This document shows positions 8,113-17,375 of a stretch of DNA of 64,000 nt, in pieces. Every line of letters begins with the position of its first letter. The stretch's first letter is position 1. The translations under genes and the position numbers were made by a program. The DNA is from an uncultured Desulfobacter sp. (GTDB lineage: Bacteria > Desulfobacterota > Desulfobacteria > Desulfobacterales > Desulfobacteraceae), in contig NZ_OY762929.1 in assembly GCF_963666675.1 (NCBI RefSeq), forward strand, positions 1,240,001 to 1,304,000. Direction: 5' to 3'. The notes below the pieces were generated by a model. That model was not told the DNA's origin, ran no database searches, and saw only the letters and a program-made list of their open reading frames with translations.

Positions 8113-9504
8113 CTATCTTGCACCTTTGCCAAAAAGAACGGTTTTAACTGTTTTTAAGAGGATGACCATATCCAGGGCAAAGGACATATTTTTAATATAA
8201 AACAGATCGTAATTGAGTTTCTCAACAGCATCTTCCACCGTTGCACCGTAATCATAACAGACTTGTGCCCAGCCAGTAACGCCTGGTTTAACATTGAATC
8301 GCTGGTTATAAAAAGGAATTTCTTTTTCCAGCTGATCCGTGAAAAATTTACGTTCCGGGCGAGGACCAACAAGGCTCATGGAGCCCCTGAGAACCTCCCA
8401 TAACTGGGGCAGTTCATCTATCCTGTATTTTCTTACGATACGTCCTATCCGTGTGATCCGGGTATCGTTATCACCGGCCCATACCGGCCCAGTCAGCTTT
8501 TCAGCATCCTGGACCATGGAACGGAATTTATGCATCATATACTCTTTTTTACCGCCCCCAACCCGGTCCTGGGCAAAAAGAACCGGACCTTTTGAATCCA
8601 GTTTAATCAGAATGGCCACCACGATAAGCAAAGGTGAAAGAAGTATCAGCAGGATTGAAGACAACATGATATCCTGCAACCGCTTCGTGCCGGCCTTAAG
8701 CCTTGATTTTTGGAATCCTTTGGAAAAAATCAGCCACGACGGTTCTATCTCCCGAACCAAGACCTTTCCAGTCAGCATTTCATAAAAAGAACTGCCTGAA
8801 ATCACATCAATGCCTTCAGTTCTGCACTGAATAAGTTCCTGGGTAGGGAACCGCCCCCTTTTTTCTTTCAGTGCTACGATAATTTTGCTTATACCGTATA
8901 GTTTAGAAATATCAGAAAGCGTTTTATCCTTTTGGTCAACCAGTAAATTCTCAGGCAGGTGATTTGCCTCGTTGTCAAAATCGTCTGGTATAACAGCGCA
9001 TACTGTATACCCGCAGTCTATGGTATTTATAATTTTTTGGTAAATATCCTTAGCAAGTTTGCTCGAACCAAGGATTATAATATGCTGGTTAAACATTCCT
9101 TTGTTAAGAATATGGAGATAACCGACCCGCCATAAAATAATAAAAAAGATCAGAATCAGTATACTTAACATATAAATTTTCTGGTCCAGAATGACCAAAG
9201 GAAAAAGAAAATAGACGCCGGCCAGAAAGATGGACGCAACCCCTAAGGATTGGAGCAGGCGGATAATAATTTCAGGAATCTGTGCGACAACATCAAAATC
9301 ATAAAGGTCATTATAATACAAGCAGGTCTGCAAAATAGCAGTGACCAATAGTATTCTTAAAATCAGCATCAGATCAAACCAGTATGAGGGGGAAAGGGTG
9401 AAAAGTGATGTCGATAAAAGAAAACTACAGAAGATTACACATCCTTCCAGGAAAAAAAATAACATGTTTCTGATCGGGAAATATTGGCGTAAGAGATTTA
9501 ACAT
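8113..9504 (-). CDS. Priming polyprenyl-phosphate sugar-1-phosphate transferase
   Basis: The 463-residue protein has the polyisoprenyl-phosphate hexose-1-phosphate transferase layout (EpsB/WcaJ, TIGR03013-like). It has four to five N-terminal transmembrane helices to about residue 125, a central nucleotide-binding-like domain (IIILGSSKLAKDIYQ near 147), a further helix near 275-295, and the PF02397 catalytic domain with HKFRSM, DELPQLW and LVGPRPE motifs. It starts repeat-unit synthesis by moving sugar-1-phosphate onto undecaprenyl phosphate at the cytoplasmic face. It lies 24 bp downstream of the kinase gene. Confidence 0.92.
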   Translation of the reverse strand: MLNLLRQYFPIRNMLFFFLEGCVIFCSFLLSTSLFTLSPSYWFDLMLILRILLVTAILQTCLYYNDLYDFDVVAQIPEIIIRLLQSLGVASIFLAGVYFLFPLVILDQKIYMLSILILIFFIILWRVGYLHILNKGMFNQHIIILGSSKLAKDIYQKIINTIDCGYTVCAVIPDDFDNEANHLPENLLVDQKDKTLSDISKLYGISKIIVALKEKRGRFPTQELIQCRTEGIDVISGSSFYEMLTGKVLVREIEPSWLIFSKGFQKSRLKAGTKRLQDIMLSSILLILLSPLLIVVAILIKLDSKGPVLFAQDRVGGGKKEYMMHKFRSMVQDAEKLTGPVWAGDNDTRITRIGRIVRKYRIDELPQLWEVLRGSMSLVGPRPERKFFTDQLEKEIPFYNQRFNVKPGVTGWAQVCYDYGATVEDAVEKLNYDLFYIKNMSFALDMVILLKTVKTVLFGKGAR

Positions 9505-9528
9505 TTTTTCAGGAAGCTCCCGTTCTAA

Positions 9529-10362
9529 TCACCGCTGCTGATGATATCCGTATCCATATCCGCTTTTATGGTATCCGTATCCATATCCAACTGTTTTTTT
9601 CGAGAAATTCGTGACAACACCCAAAATTTTTTCACGACCGTAAATATCCAGGATATCTGCGACTTCCTTGATCCGTGTTTTTCCCTGGCGGATAACCAGA
9701 ATGATGCCGTCTACAAAGCGTGCGATTGCATTGGTTTCCGATGTAATATAGGGTGGTGACGTATCAACAATAATATATCTGTCATTGTAACGCAGTTTGA
9801 CTTCATGGAGCAGGCGGCGCATCTGATCTGATGACAAAAGTTCTGACGGATTAGCCGGAATCTGCCCTGCCGGCAAAATGGTCAATTTGTTTACAGATGA
9901 TTTTTTAAGAACAGAAGATAAAGGCAGTTTTTTTGCCAGGTAATCGCTCAAACCCTGCTCTTTACCGCCATAGCCGAAAGAGGTGTGGATTGTCGGTGAT
10001 CTGAGGTCGCAGTCCATAAGAAGCACATATTCATCAATACTCTGGGCGATACTTACGGCAAGATTAGCCGCCACAAAGGATTTGCCTTCATGTGGCGAGG
10101 CGCTTGTCACCATAATCGTTTTTGGGGGATTCCCTTTTTCAGGAAACAAGATATTGTTTTTCAACAGCCGGAATTGTTCCGCTGCCGGTGAATGGGGGTT
10201 GGCGGATGTGACAATCGCTGGATTTGAAGGTTTGGAGTCGGATTGGCTTCTTACGTCTGATTGTTTAAGGTCTCGAGGGCCTGAATCATCATTTGAGACA
10301 GATTGTTTATCCGATCCTGCTTTGTTTTCTGCTTTTTCCAGCGCCTTAAATATTTTTCCCAA
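9529..10362 (-). CDS. BY-kinase (XrtA-associated tyrosine autokinase)
   Basis: A 277-residue CpsD/CapB-type bacterial tyrosine kinase. Walker A is SASPHEGKS at 87-95, Walker A' is VLLMDCDLR at 113-121, and Walker B is IIVDTSPP near 198-205. The last 19 residues form a tyrosine cluster with two GYGYGYH units (six Tyr), the expected autophosphorylation tail. It controls chain length and export together with the membrane protein encoded just upstream (18 bp gap), which supplies the activating cytoplasmic tail. Start is TTG. The first 50 residues are polar and low in complexity. Confidence 0.9.
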   Translation of the reverse strand: MGKIFKALEKAENKAGSDKQSVSNDDSGPRDLKQSDVRSQSDSKPSNPAIVTSANPHSPAAEQFRLLKNNILFPEKGNPPKTIMVTSASPHEGKSFVAANLAVSIAQSIDEYVLLMDCDLRSPTIHTSFGYGGKEQGLSDYLAKKLPLSSVLKKSSVNKLTILPAGQIPANPSELLSSDQMRRLLHEVKLRYNDRYIIVDTSPPYITSETNAIARFVDGIILVIRQGKTRIKEVADILDIYGREKILGVVTNFSKKTVGYGYGYHKSGYGYGYHQQR

Positions 10363-10380
10363 AACCTTATATCCCCGGCA

Positions 10381-11991
10381 TTATAAATTGAGTGTTGCTT
10401 TGATAAAATTGATTGTCCGGTCCAGGCCTTTTTGATTCAGTATTGCAAAAAATACCAGGAACACGGCACTATAGCTGCAGCAACAGATGAACATAATCCA
10501 TTCAACTTTTTGCTTTGTTCTGCTGCCCGGTTTTTCCAGCGGCGGAATTGATGCTAAAATAGGTAATCCTAATTCGGTTTCAATCTGGTCATCCCGCCGG
10601 ATGACAGAGAAACTGAGCAACTCTTTTAAAAAAATAATGCCACCACCCAATCCAAGGCCTCCGGCGATGGATAGTAAAAACATCATTTTAACGTTGGGTG
10701 AAATCGGCTTTTCCGGCAAACGGGCATGATCCAGAATCCGGAACTGTTCACCCTTTTGTTTCTTTTCCATGTTGACGGAGAGTTCGGCTTCTAACTTTCT
10801 ATCCAAAAGAGAGTTATATATATCCTGTATATTTCCGTAGTCCCGTCTCAGAGACTGAAGTTCAAGCTCCCGCTTTGGTGTGTCCTCAACCCGTTGCTGA
10901 TATACTTTCATTTTTGCCTGAATGTCATCAACCTCTTTTTGAAGGGTTGTCACGTCTAACTTCAGTTGGGTGCGTTGGACAATCAAAGCGTTTACCGTCG
11001 GACTTCGCCTGGCCGCAGCGGCAGTCACACTTTCATTTCCTGTATCCGATTGCCCGGTTTCAGCTTCTTTAATACTTTCTTTTAATTTTTCGATAATTTT
11101 TTTTAGCTTCTGAACGTCCGGATGCTTTTCCGTATATCTAAGCAAGAGCGCTTCATAGTTATTCTGGGCTGCCTCAAGGGTCTGTTCGTCCTCTGACAGT
11201 GGCGCTTCAAGCCCCTTGTCGCTGTTATCTTCTTTGCCTGTCCCGGTTAGTTGGGAAATCTGGGAATCAATAACACCAATGGAGTTTCTAGTTTCCCGCA
11301 GAAGGGTCGTTTTGTCCGTAAGCTGCTGCTGCATGCGGTCAAGGGTCCGCAAATTTGTTTCAAGCTCGTCCGGTAGGCCGCCGAGGTATTTTGCCCTAAA
11401 TGCCGCAAGCTTCTGTTCTTTTTCCTCAAGCCGTTTTTTTGTTTTTTCCAGCTCTGAGTCAAGGAATTCACTTGTGCCTATGGCCTGGGCCTCGCGAACT
11501 TTAAGGTTTTCGTCCATAAAGTAAGATGCTAGTGTATTCGCAATCCGCATTACCCGTTGTGGTTCACTGCCGGAAAAATAGATGGAGAAGGCTTCTGAAC
11601 CTCCCCTGGCGCGTTCAATTTTAACTTTTATCCGTTTTCTTAACCCGGCGATTTTATCTTCTTGGTACATGCCCGGACTGTTTTCGTACAGGCCGAACTG
11701 GTCAATGATCTGCTCTAGATTACTGCGGCTCAGAACCTGCTGGGAAATGGTGCTGATCCGTTCACCGATACTGGAAGATACTACTGATCGAATATATGCA
11801 GTAGGGACCCGTTGGGGTTGAACAAGGATCATTGTGCCCGCTTCGTAGGTTTTATTCGCTGTCAGTGTCATCCCAAGTCCCAATGTCAAAGATATGCACA
11901 AAGGAACAATTAGAAACCAGCGTCCCCTGATAAGGACATCAATGATATAGTCGGGTTTTATTTGAGTCTGGGATTGGAATGGATCTGCCAT
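10381..11991 (-). CDS. XrtA-type polysaccharide chain-length determinant (Wzz-like)
   Basis: A 536-residue polysaccharide co-polymerase: N-terminal membrane helix at about 28-50, long periplasmic coiled coil (about 150-390) and C-terminal helices near 432-452 and 500-520. The PCP signature around LPEKPISPNVK precedes the first C-terminal helix. It fits TIGR03007. It sets chain length and partners the BY-kinase encoded immediately downstream. It is the first gene of the minus-strand operon, so the promoter should lie in 11992-12393. Confidence 0.9.
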   Translation of the reverse strand: MADPFQSQTQIKPDYIIDVLIRGRWFLIVPLCISLTLGLGMTLTANKTYEAGTMILVQPQRVPTAYIRSVVSSSIGERISTISQQVLSRSNLEQIIDQFGLYENSPGMYQEDKIAGLRKRIKVKIERARGGSEAFSIYFSGSEPQRVMRIANTLASYFMDENLKVREAQAIGTSEFLDSELEKTKKRLEEKEQKLAAFRAKYLGGLPDELETNLRTLDRMQQQLTDKTTLLRETRNSIGVIDSQISQLTGTGKEDNSDKGLEAPLSEDEQTLEAAQNNYEALLLRYTEKHPDVQKLKKIIEKLKESIKEAETGQSDTGNESVTAAAARRSPTVNALIVQRTQLKLDVTTLQKEVDDIQAKMKVYQQRVEDTPKRELELQSLRRDYGNIQDIYNSLLDRKLEAELSVNMEKKQKGEQFRILDHARLPEKPISPNVKMMFLLSIAGGLGLGGGIIFLKELLSFSVIRRDDQIETELGLPILASIPPLEKPGSRTKQKVEWIMFICCCSYSAVFLVFFAILNQKGLDRTINFIKATLNL

Positions 11992-12393
11992 ATTAAATCC
12001 TGAATAAAGCCGAAATAGTTTTTAGCATAGGGTAAAATGGTATCAGTTCCTGTTTTTTTGTCAATGTTTTATTGACAGTCTATCAAAGACTTTTATTGAT
12101 CGGGTTTATAATTTGGGGTGGTCCCTTGTCACAAAAGTTAAGAATCTATATGATATTATGCCATTGGGAATTGTAGTTAATTTTAGAATGTTATTGGTCT
12201 GTTGGATATTATTTTTACATCTTAAAGTCTAAAATACTGGGGCCGTATGGTTGCCCATAATATTAATGAAAATGAAATTTAAAGGTTTATACTTTGCTAA
12301 TCTATCCCGAAGGCGTTAGCAACAGCACATTGCATTTTGATCAAAAACTCAAAATGAAAATTTAAATAAAAAAATTGGAAAAAGGAAGCCGTT
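11992..12393. promoter_or_regulatory. Divergent intergenic region between the eps operon and prsT
   Basis: About 400 bp of A+T-rich sequence between two divergent transcription units. The clearest structure is a 7-bp inverted repeat at 12059-12077 (TGTCAAT-N5-ATTGACA), about 70 bp upstream of the chain-length gene, which could be an operator. The prsT start has an AAGGA ribosome site. I saw no convincing sigma-54 element and no open reading frame of note. Role as promoter region is inferred from orientation. Confidence 0.5.
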
Positions 12394-14736
12394 ATGCCTT
12401 TAGTTCATCGCTTATTTTTCGTGACTCTCATCAGTCTATTCGTAATGACCGCAGGCTGTTCCTCTGAAAATGATGCCCAGGTTGATGGGTATATAAAAAA
12501 TGCCAGGCAATTTATAGCTCAGAAAAAACCTCAGACAGCAATAATTGAATACCGCAATGCAATCAGTATTGCCCCCAATAACGATGTTGCATTGTTTGAA
12601 CTGGCCGAGGCATATGTATTGACCCGGCAGATTAATGCGGCTGTCCGATATTACAAGTTGGCCGCAAAGGCCAACCCCCGGAATATTTTACCTCTTCTCA
12701 GGCTGGCGCAGATTTTTATGCAGACGGGCCAACTTCTTGAGGCCAGGGAACATATATCAAAAGCCCTGGAGATTAAACCAACCTCCATTGAGGCGCTTCA
12801 TCTTCTGGCCGGTGTCCAGATAAAGGAACGAGATACGGATTCCGCCGTTGAAACGCTTAATAAGGCTCTTTCCCTTGATAATGGAAATGTAAAGACCTAT
12901 GTGTCATTAGCACAACTGCATTTGAAAAATAATGATCCGGTAAAAGCGGAGCAGGTCTATCTTGCCGCCATCAGTCATGATTCCGCGTCGCGGGCTGCCT
13001 ATATGGGGCTCGTCCGGCTCTACGGGTTACAAAAAAAATGGGATAAGGCTGAAGACCTGTTAAAAAAAGTGGTGGAAACGCAGGGTAACACCCTTAGAAA
13101 ATATACCGATATTGCAAACTTTTACCAAGGGCAAAAGAAATTTGATTTGGCAGAAGAATACTTTCAAAAAGCGGTCCTTTTTGATGAAGAGCGGGTGGAG
13201 CCTTTAATCAATTTGGCTGAATTTTATGCAAGACAACAACTATCAGACAAGGCAATTGAAACTATGGAGAGTGCCTTGGCCAAGCAACCGAAAAGCCCTT
13301 TGATTCTCTCTGGTTTATCCCAGATTTATTTGCGGTTTAACCGGGTGGAGGAGGCTGAAAAAGCAGTTGTAAAGGCCTTGGAAATTAATAGTGAGAATGA
13401 GGGTGTTCTTTTGCAGCAGGGAAGGGTACTGATGGCCCGGAATAATTTTAAAGAAGCCTTGAATCGGTTTGACCAGGTGATTTCCATGAACCGGCTCAAT
13501 GCCAAAGCCTATTATTACAGGGCTGCTTGCATCAGTCAACGGGGCGCAACCGACCGTCCGGAACAAGAAATTTTCAGGGCAGCAGCTGGTATGCTGAATA
13601 AACCCGAAGAATTTGAAATAGATCAAATCAAAGGCAATCTTCTGGCAGCGATCACTGTAGATCCTTCGCTTCTGGATGCCCGGATCAAGCTTTTGGAAAT
13701 CTATATTCTTGAAAAAAATTTAACTAAAGCAAAAGAACAGATGCAGGAAATTTCAAAACTGTCTGCACCCAATATCCGGATCATGACGCTTTTGTCAGGT
13801 ATTCATCTGCTTGAAGGGGATACCCAGGGTGCACAACAGATTCTTGAAAACATAATCAAAAACAGGCCCGGATATTCGCCTGCATATATTCGCCTGGGCA
13901 TGCTGTGTAGTTCATTGGGAAAGCCGGATAAAGCCCTGGACTATTTAAAAAAAGCATTCGATATGAAGCCCGATCAAGTAGGTATCGTAACAATGATGGT
14001 CAACATCTATATGGGCCGTGGAGAAAACGATCAGGCCTTGAAACTGGCAGATAATTATGCGCAAAGACTTTTCCCTGAGAAAAAAGCCTTCTTTAATAAT
14101 CTTAAGGGGGAAATTTATCTGGCAAGCCGGCAGCCTGAGACAGCCGTTGGCTTTTTTGAGAAAGCCACCCGGCAGGAGCCCAGGTTTATTCAGCCAAGAA
14201 TGCATATGGCAAATCTGATGACCAGTCAAAAAAAGTTAAACGAGGCTCTTGAACAGTATAAGCAGATCGAATCCGTAAATCCGGCACATCTCCCGACACT
14301 GATTTCCATGGGCGTGATATATGACACCCTTGGCAATGTCAACAAGGCTGAAGAATATTATAGGAAAGTCCTTGAACTGAACCCTAAACATGCGGATGCG
14401 GCCAATAATTTGGCCTTCATTTTGTCCGAGCGAAAAAAGACCGTTGACGAGGCCTTTGACTATGCGTCAATTGCAAGGGAAGAAGATCCGAAAAACCCCA
14501 ATGTGCTGGACACTATGGGATGGGTCTTTTACCAGAAAGGCAATTATCTGAATGCCCTTTCCGAGCTTGAAGAAAGTTTGAGAATAAAACCGGAGAGTGC
14601 TCTTGCCTGTTTTCATTACGGGATGGCACTGTATCGCACCCAGGAGTTTGAAAAGGCCCGGCAGTATTTTAAAAAAGCGCTGGATATTGATCCGAAATTC
14701 AAGGACGCTGAAACAGCCCGGCAGATGTTGAATTAG
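12394..14736 (+). CDS. prsT: PrsT: TPR-repeat lipoprotein of the PEP-CTERM system
   Basis: A 780-residue lipoprotein. The signal peptide ends in the lipobox MTAGC with C22 as the lipidated residue, followed by about twenty tetratricopeptide units of 34 residues across residues 30-775 (recurring A..Y..A and P patterns such as PNNDVALFELAEAY). It matches TIGR02917 (PEP_TPR_lipo), the usual companion of XrtA. It probably acts as a periplasmic or outer-membrane scaffold for polymer or sorted-protein assembly. It is transcribed divergently from the eps operon. The regulator genes prsK/prsR that often follow prsT are not present here. Confidence 0.9.
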   Translation: MPLVHRLFFVTLISLFVMTAGCSSENDAQVDGYIKNARQFIAQKKPQTAIIEYRNAISIAPNNDVALFELAEAYVLTRQINAAVRYYKLAAKANPRNILPLLRLAQIFMQTGQLLEAREHISKALEIKPTSIEALHLLAGVQIKERDTDSAVETLNKALSLDNGNVKTYVSLAQLHLKNNDPVKAEQVYLAAISHDSASRAAYMGLVRLYGLQKKWDKAEDLLKKVVETQGNTLRKYTDIANFYQGQKKFDLAEEYFQKAVLFDEERVEPLINLAEFYARQQLSDKAIETMESALAKQPKSPLILSGLSQIYLRFNRVEEAEKAVVKALEINSENEGVLLQQGRVLMARNNFKEALNRFDQVISMNRLNAKAYYYRAACISQRGATDRPEQEIFRAAAGMLNKPEEFEIDQIKGNLLAAITVDPSLLDARIKLLEIYILEKNLTKAKEQMQEISKLSAPNIRIMTLLSGIHLLEGDTQGAQQILENIIKNRPGYSPAYIRLGMLCSSLGKPDKALDYLKKAFDMKPDQVGIVTMMVNIYMGRGENDQALKLADNYAQRLFPEKKAFFNNLKGEIYLASRQPETAVGFFEKATRQEPRFIQPRMHMANLMTSQKKLNEALEQYKQIESVNPAHLPTLISMGVIYDTLGNVNKAEEYYRKVLELNPKHADAANNLAFILSERKKTVDEAFDYASIAREEDPKNPNVLDTMGWVFYQKGNYLNALSELEESLRIKPESALACFHYGMALYRTQEFEKARQYFKKALDIDPKFKDAETARQMLN

Positions 14737-14864
14737 GCGGCAAAGGAATTCTGTATAAAACATTAGACACGACTGACACCTTTTTTTCATATTGTTGGGT
14801 ATAAAACTTCTGCTTTAAACAATGATTTTTTTTAAGTTGCGGACTATGACGCCGTAATGAAAAA

Positions 14865-14880
14865 ATGGTGAAACCACCAT
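14865..14880. promoter_or_regulatory. Dyad upstream of a sigma-54 promoter (possible enhancer site)
   Basis: A perfect 6-bp inverted repeat ATGGTG-AAAC-CACCAT centred about 50 bp upstream of the -24 element at 14923. Sigma-54 promoters need an activator bound upstream, and such dyads are typical sites. The spacing is closer than the usual 80-150 bp, and the dyad is not recognisably repeated before the second sigma-54 promoter, so the role is tentative. Confidence 0.3.
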
Positions 14881-14922
14881 GGGTATGCTCCTTCAGGCGG
14901 ATTTTTATATTTTGTATTGTGA

Positions 14923-14938
14923 TGGCATCTATGTTGCA
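14923..14938 (+). promoter_or_regulatory. Sigma-54 (RpoN) promoter of the PEP-CTERM gene
   Basis: TGGCATCTATGTTGCA matches the -24/-12 consensus (TGGCAC-N5-TTGCA): GG at 14924-14925 and GC at 14936-14937 are exactly 10 nt apart. Initiation would fall near 14949, leaving a leader of about 37 nt before the ATG at 14986. Sigma-54 control of PEP-CTERM genes through PrsK/PrsR is known from exosortase systems. Confidence 0.8.
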
Positions 14939-14985
14939 TTGTAACTATACGGAAAATATAATTATTATTTGAGGATAATGAGAAA

Positions 14986-15945
14986 ATGAAAAAATTTTTT
15001 AGAATATTAATTCCAATTGTACTTTTAGCCTTTTCCTTTTTGCCTGTGGCGTATTCGGCTCCGAAGATTGATGGTGTCATGTCGTATACAGATGATGATG
15101 ATTGGCGCGTGGGGGGGGGGCAGAGTGTCTCAATAGTCAATGGGGCGTTTTCGGCTGATACTACCCTTGCTAACGTTGTGGTGGAAGAAAATTATGCTCT
15201 GTATAATAGTTATACTAACAACAAATATTATGATGTGGAAGAACTTGGGGTATATATCGCGGATAACAAACTTTATATTGGTCTACAGACCCAGTTTGAC
15301 CTTTCCTACAGTCCAAATGGTGCTGGTATCTCTGCGGGTGATTTTATCTTTACCTTTGGTAGCAGTGACGACACTACGTTTAGCGATTACAATGACGGCG
15401 ATTACGCATTCTCCTTCGATTTTTCGGTTGATAGTGATAATAAAGTTGATATAACCTTTTTGTCAGATATTAAGACCGTTTCCTACCCTGACTCTGATAA
15501 TTATGGAACCGCTTGGGAGATTGAAAGTGCTGGTACTGAAGTTCATGGCACTGCAAGTGATAATGAAAATGAAGACGGTGTCTCCGCCAGCGATTCTGAA
15601 ATTTCTTACACTTATGCTTATTCAGAAAACAACGCGGATTCCACTGACTGGTACCCTGATGGTCAATATACCTTGGAGTTAGCGATTAATCTTGACTCCC
15701 TGTCCGATGAACTGAGTTCTCTTTTGAACAGTGCTGGGGATCATGACTCCGTTGCCATGTACTGGCAACCTTCCTGTGGAAATGATTTTCTGGCTGCAAA
15801 AACTGCATTTAATTATGTCCCTAAATCCTCTTCAGCGAATGTAAGCCCAACGCCTGAACCGGCTACTATGCTGCTTTTCGGTATGGGATTGCTGGGAGCG
15901 AGTTTATTTGGAAGACGTAGAAAACGTACTGAAAAGTCTGATTAA
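14986..15945 (+). CDS. PEP-CTERM sorted surface protein with in-frame G10 tract
   Basis: A 319-residue secreted protein: signal peptide 1-25 ending VAYSA, an acidic Ser/Asp/Thr-rich beta domain that begins PKIDGVM and resembles family-9-like carbohydrate-binding modules, then a textbook sorting signal at about 290-315. That signal has a TPEPAT motif, a hydrophobic helix, then RRRKR. It is a predicted exosortase substrate. It is driven by the sigma-54 promoter at 14923. Codons 42-45 contain ten consecutive G (15111-15120); gain or loss of one base would shift the frame after about 45 residues, suggesting phase variation. The ligand is unknown. Confidence 0.88.
   Translation: MKKFFRILIPIVLLAFSFLPVAYSAPKIDGVMSYTDDDDWRVGGGQSVSIVNGAFSADTTLANVVVEENYALYNSYTNNKYYDVEELGVYIADNKLYIGLQTQFDLSYSPNGAGISAGDFIFTFGSSDDTTFSDYNDGDYAFSFDFSVDSDNKVDITFLSDIKTVSYPDSDNYGTAWEIESAGTEVHGTASDNENEDGVSASDSEISYTYAYSENNADSTDWYPDGQYTLELAINLDSLSDELSSLLNSAGDHDSVAMYWQPSCGNDFLAAKTAFNYVPKSSSANVSPTPEPATMLLFGMGLLGASLFGRRRKRTEKSD
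15111..15120 (+). repeat. Poly-G(10) homopolymer inside a surface-protein gene
   Basis: Ten G in a row near the 5' end of the PEP-CTERM gene, encoding part of V-G-G-G. The reading frame is intact at this length. Such tracts in surface genes are typical slipped-strand contingency loci. Confidence 0.85.
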
Positions 15946-16000
15946 ACACGCGTACGTTCCGAATTCATTAAATTAATGAACAATGTCAAGTGGATGTATC

Positions 16001-16064
16001 ATAGTTCCGGTCAAATGCTTACTTCTGTTTTTAAACAGGAGGTAGGCAATTTGACCGGAACTAT
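16001..16064. terminator. Long hairpin between convergent genes
   Basis: Arms 16001-16016 and 16049-16064 are perfectly complementary over 16 bp (ATAGTTCCGGTCAAAT). The inner arms (16017-16030 and 16033-16047) extend the stem with one or two bulges to roughly 30 bp. It lies between convergent genes, which suits a two-way terminator, but there is no clear T-tract on either side. It may instead be a palindromic mobile remnant. Confidence 0.5.
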
Positions 16065-16091
16065 TGCGTTGTGAATGATGCGATCAAGAGA

Positions 16092-17315
16092 TTACAGGGT
16101 ATTTATCTTCACCCGGTATAAAGGATCTCCCACAAGCACCTGCTTCCAGGATAGATACGGCAGGCTGATCAGATAGACTTCGGCCAGGGTCAGTTTGCCC
16201 TTGGCAAGAAAATCAAAAAATATTTCCGGTATAGGAAAAGACTGGACGTAGGGCTCTCCCACGGGACCGACTGTTGCTGCGATGCCTTTATCCAGCATTT
16301 TTTTGCACCAGACATTGCTGTTTTTCCGTTTTAGTGTCGTGCATTCCGAGCTTGCAATGTGAAATCCCACAGCTCCTTTTTCCCAGGTAAATGCATCCAC
16401 ATAGTTGGCCAGGCTGTACCAGCCACAGTAAAGGGCTGCATTGGGGCAGTCTCCAGGCTGAAATAACTCCTGTTTGTTATCCAATACCACGTTCATCCCT
16501 TCTTTTTTTAGACGACCTGCGGCTTCATGAATAGATTTATCATAAAGCCCATATCCTGATACTTTTTTTTGACCTGGATATTTCCATCTGGCATCGAAAT
16601 AGGCAGTCCCTGATAAACCCTTTGTCCCCGCTTCAATACTGTCATTTACGATTTGTTTGACAATGCTTGGGTCTGGCCCGTCCAGACGGCTGACCATGAT
16701 TACCTCTGATTTGTCAATGGCCGTTTTCTGAGAGCGCCACGGCAGGAAAAAAGGGTTGGGCAGCCAGAAGTTGATTTTATATCTCTCTTTTTTGACAAGC
16801 ATTAATTCCGAGTCAAGGGATGCGGTTTTGTCCGTGGATGTTTTGAATTGTTTTATTTTCCTAACTTCGCGGTTCAGCGTTTTTTTTTGATCTTCAGTTA
16901 GCTGTCCGTTTTTTTCTTTGAGTGCATCAAATTTTTTCTTTTGCGCAGTTAACTGGTCCATCCGTGCTTGTTCATCTTTTGTCATTCCTGGTGAAGCAAT
17001 CCTTAACGGAAGCCCATACATGGTTACAATGGCGTTGATTTTTTGATTTTTTTCCAAGGTGCGGCGGATCGGGGGGACAATTTTTTTTAAGTAAGTCTCC
17101 CGTGAACAGGTCTCTTTGTCTGTGACAAAGACCTGCAGCAGGTTTTCTTTTGGTATTTTTCGTTTCTCCATGTACCAGGTGGCAAGCCCCACGCTTTTAG
17201 CGGCATTGCGGTTGGCAACAACAAGTACTTCATCCGGAGACAACGCCAGCGCAGGTATCCCGGAAAAACTGAATAGAGCAAATGAGGTTACAAGTATGAC
17301 GATAAAAAAACGCAT
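16092..17315 (-). CDS. Secreted TIGR03790-like protein of unknown function
   Basis: A 407-residue protein with a signal peptide (residues 1-25, ending ALALS) and the features of the TIGR03790 family: DEVLVVANRNA at the mature N-terminus, GLATWYMEKRKIPKENLL, AIVTMYGLPLRI near 113-124 and a C-terminal region with VGPVGEPYVQSFP. A lysine-rich coiled insertion lies at about 130-175. The family has no proven function but is often found near PEP-CTERM genes. It is the last gene of a minus-strand run starting at 22609 and lies 60 bp after the epimerase. Confidence 0.7.
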   Translation of the reverse strand: MRFFIVILVTSFALFSFSGIPALALSPDEVLVVANRNAAKSVGLATWYMEKRKIPKENLLQVFVTDKETCSRETYLKKIVPPIRRTLEKNQKINAIVTMYGLPLRIASPGMTKDEQARMDQLTAQKKKFDALKEKNGQLTEDQKKTLNREVRKIKQFKTSTDKTASLDSELMLVKKERYKINFWLPNPFFLPWRSQKTAIDKSEVIMVSRLDGPDPSIVKQIVNDSIEAGTKGLSGTAYFDARWKYPGQKKVSGYGLYDKSIHEAAGRLKKEGMNVVLDNKQELFQPGDCPNAALYCGWYSLANYVDAFTWEKGAVGFHIASSECTTLKRKNSNVWCKKMLDKGIAATVGPVGEPYVQSFPIPEIFFDFLAKGKLTLAEVYLISLPYLSWKQVLVGDPLYRVKINTL

Positions 17316-17375
17316 TATACTTTTCCTGATTTTATATTAAATTTTGTTTTGGGTTGAAGTCTGGCAGGTGATATT

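Noticed and set aside
12238..12262. Sigma-54 promoter for the eps operon on the minus strand
   Set aside because: A GG-N10-GC pair exists, but the flanking bases (CG in place of TT before the GC, no T before the GG) match the consensus poorly.
14821..14985. Possible cyclic-di-GMP or other riboswitch leader before the PEP-CTERM gene
   Set aside because: The hairpin ATGGTG-AAAC-CACCAT lies upstream of the sigma-54 promoter, so it would not be in the mRNA, and the conserved GEMM core sequences are missing.
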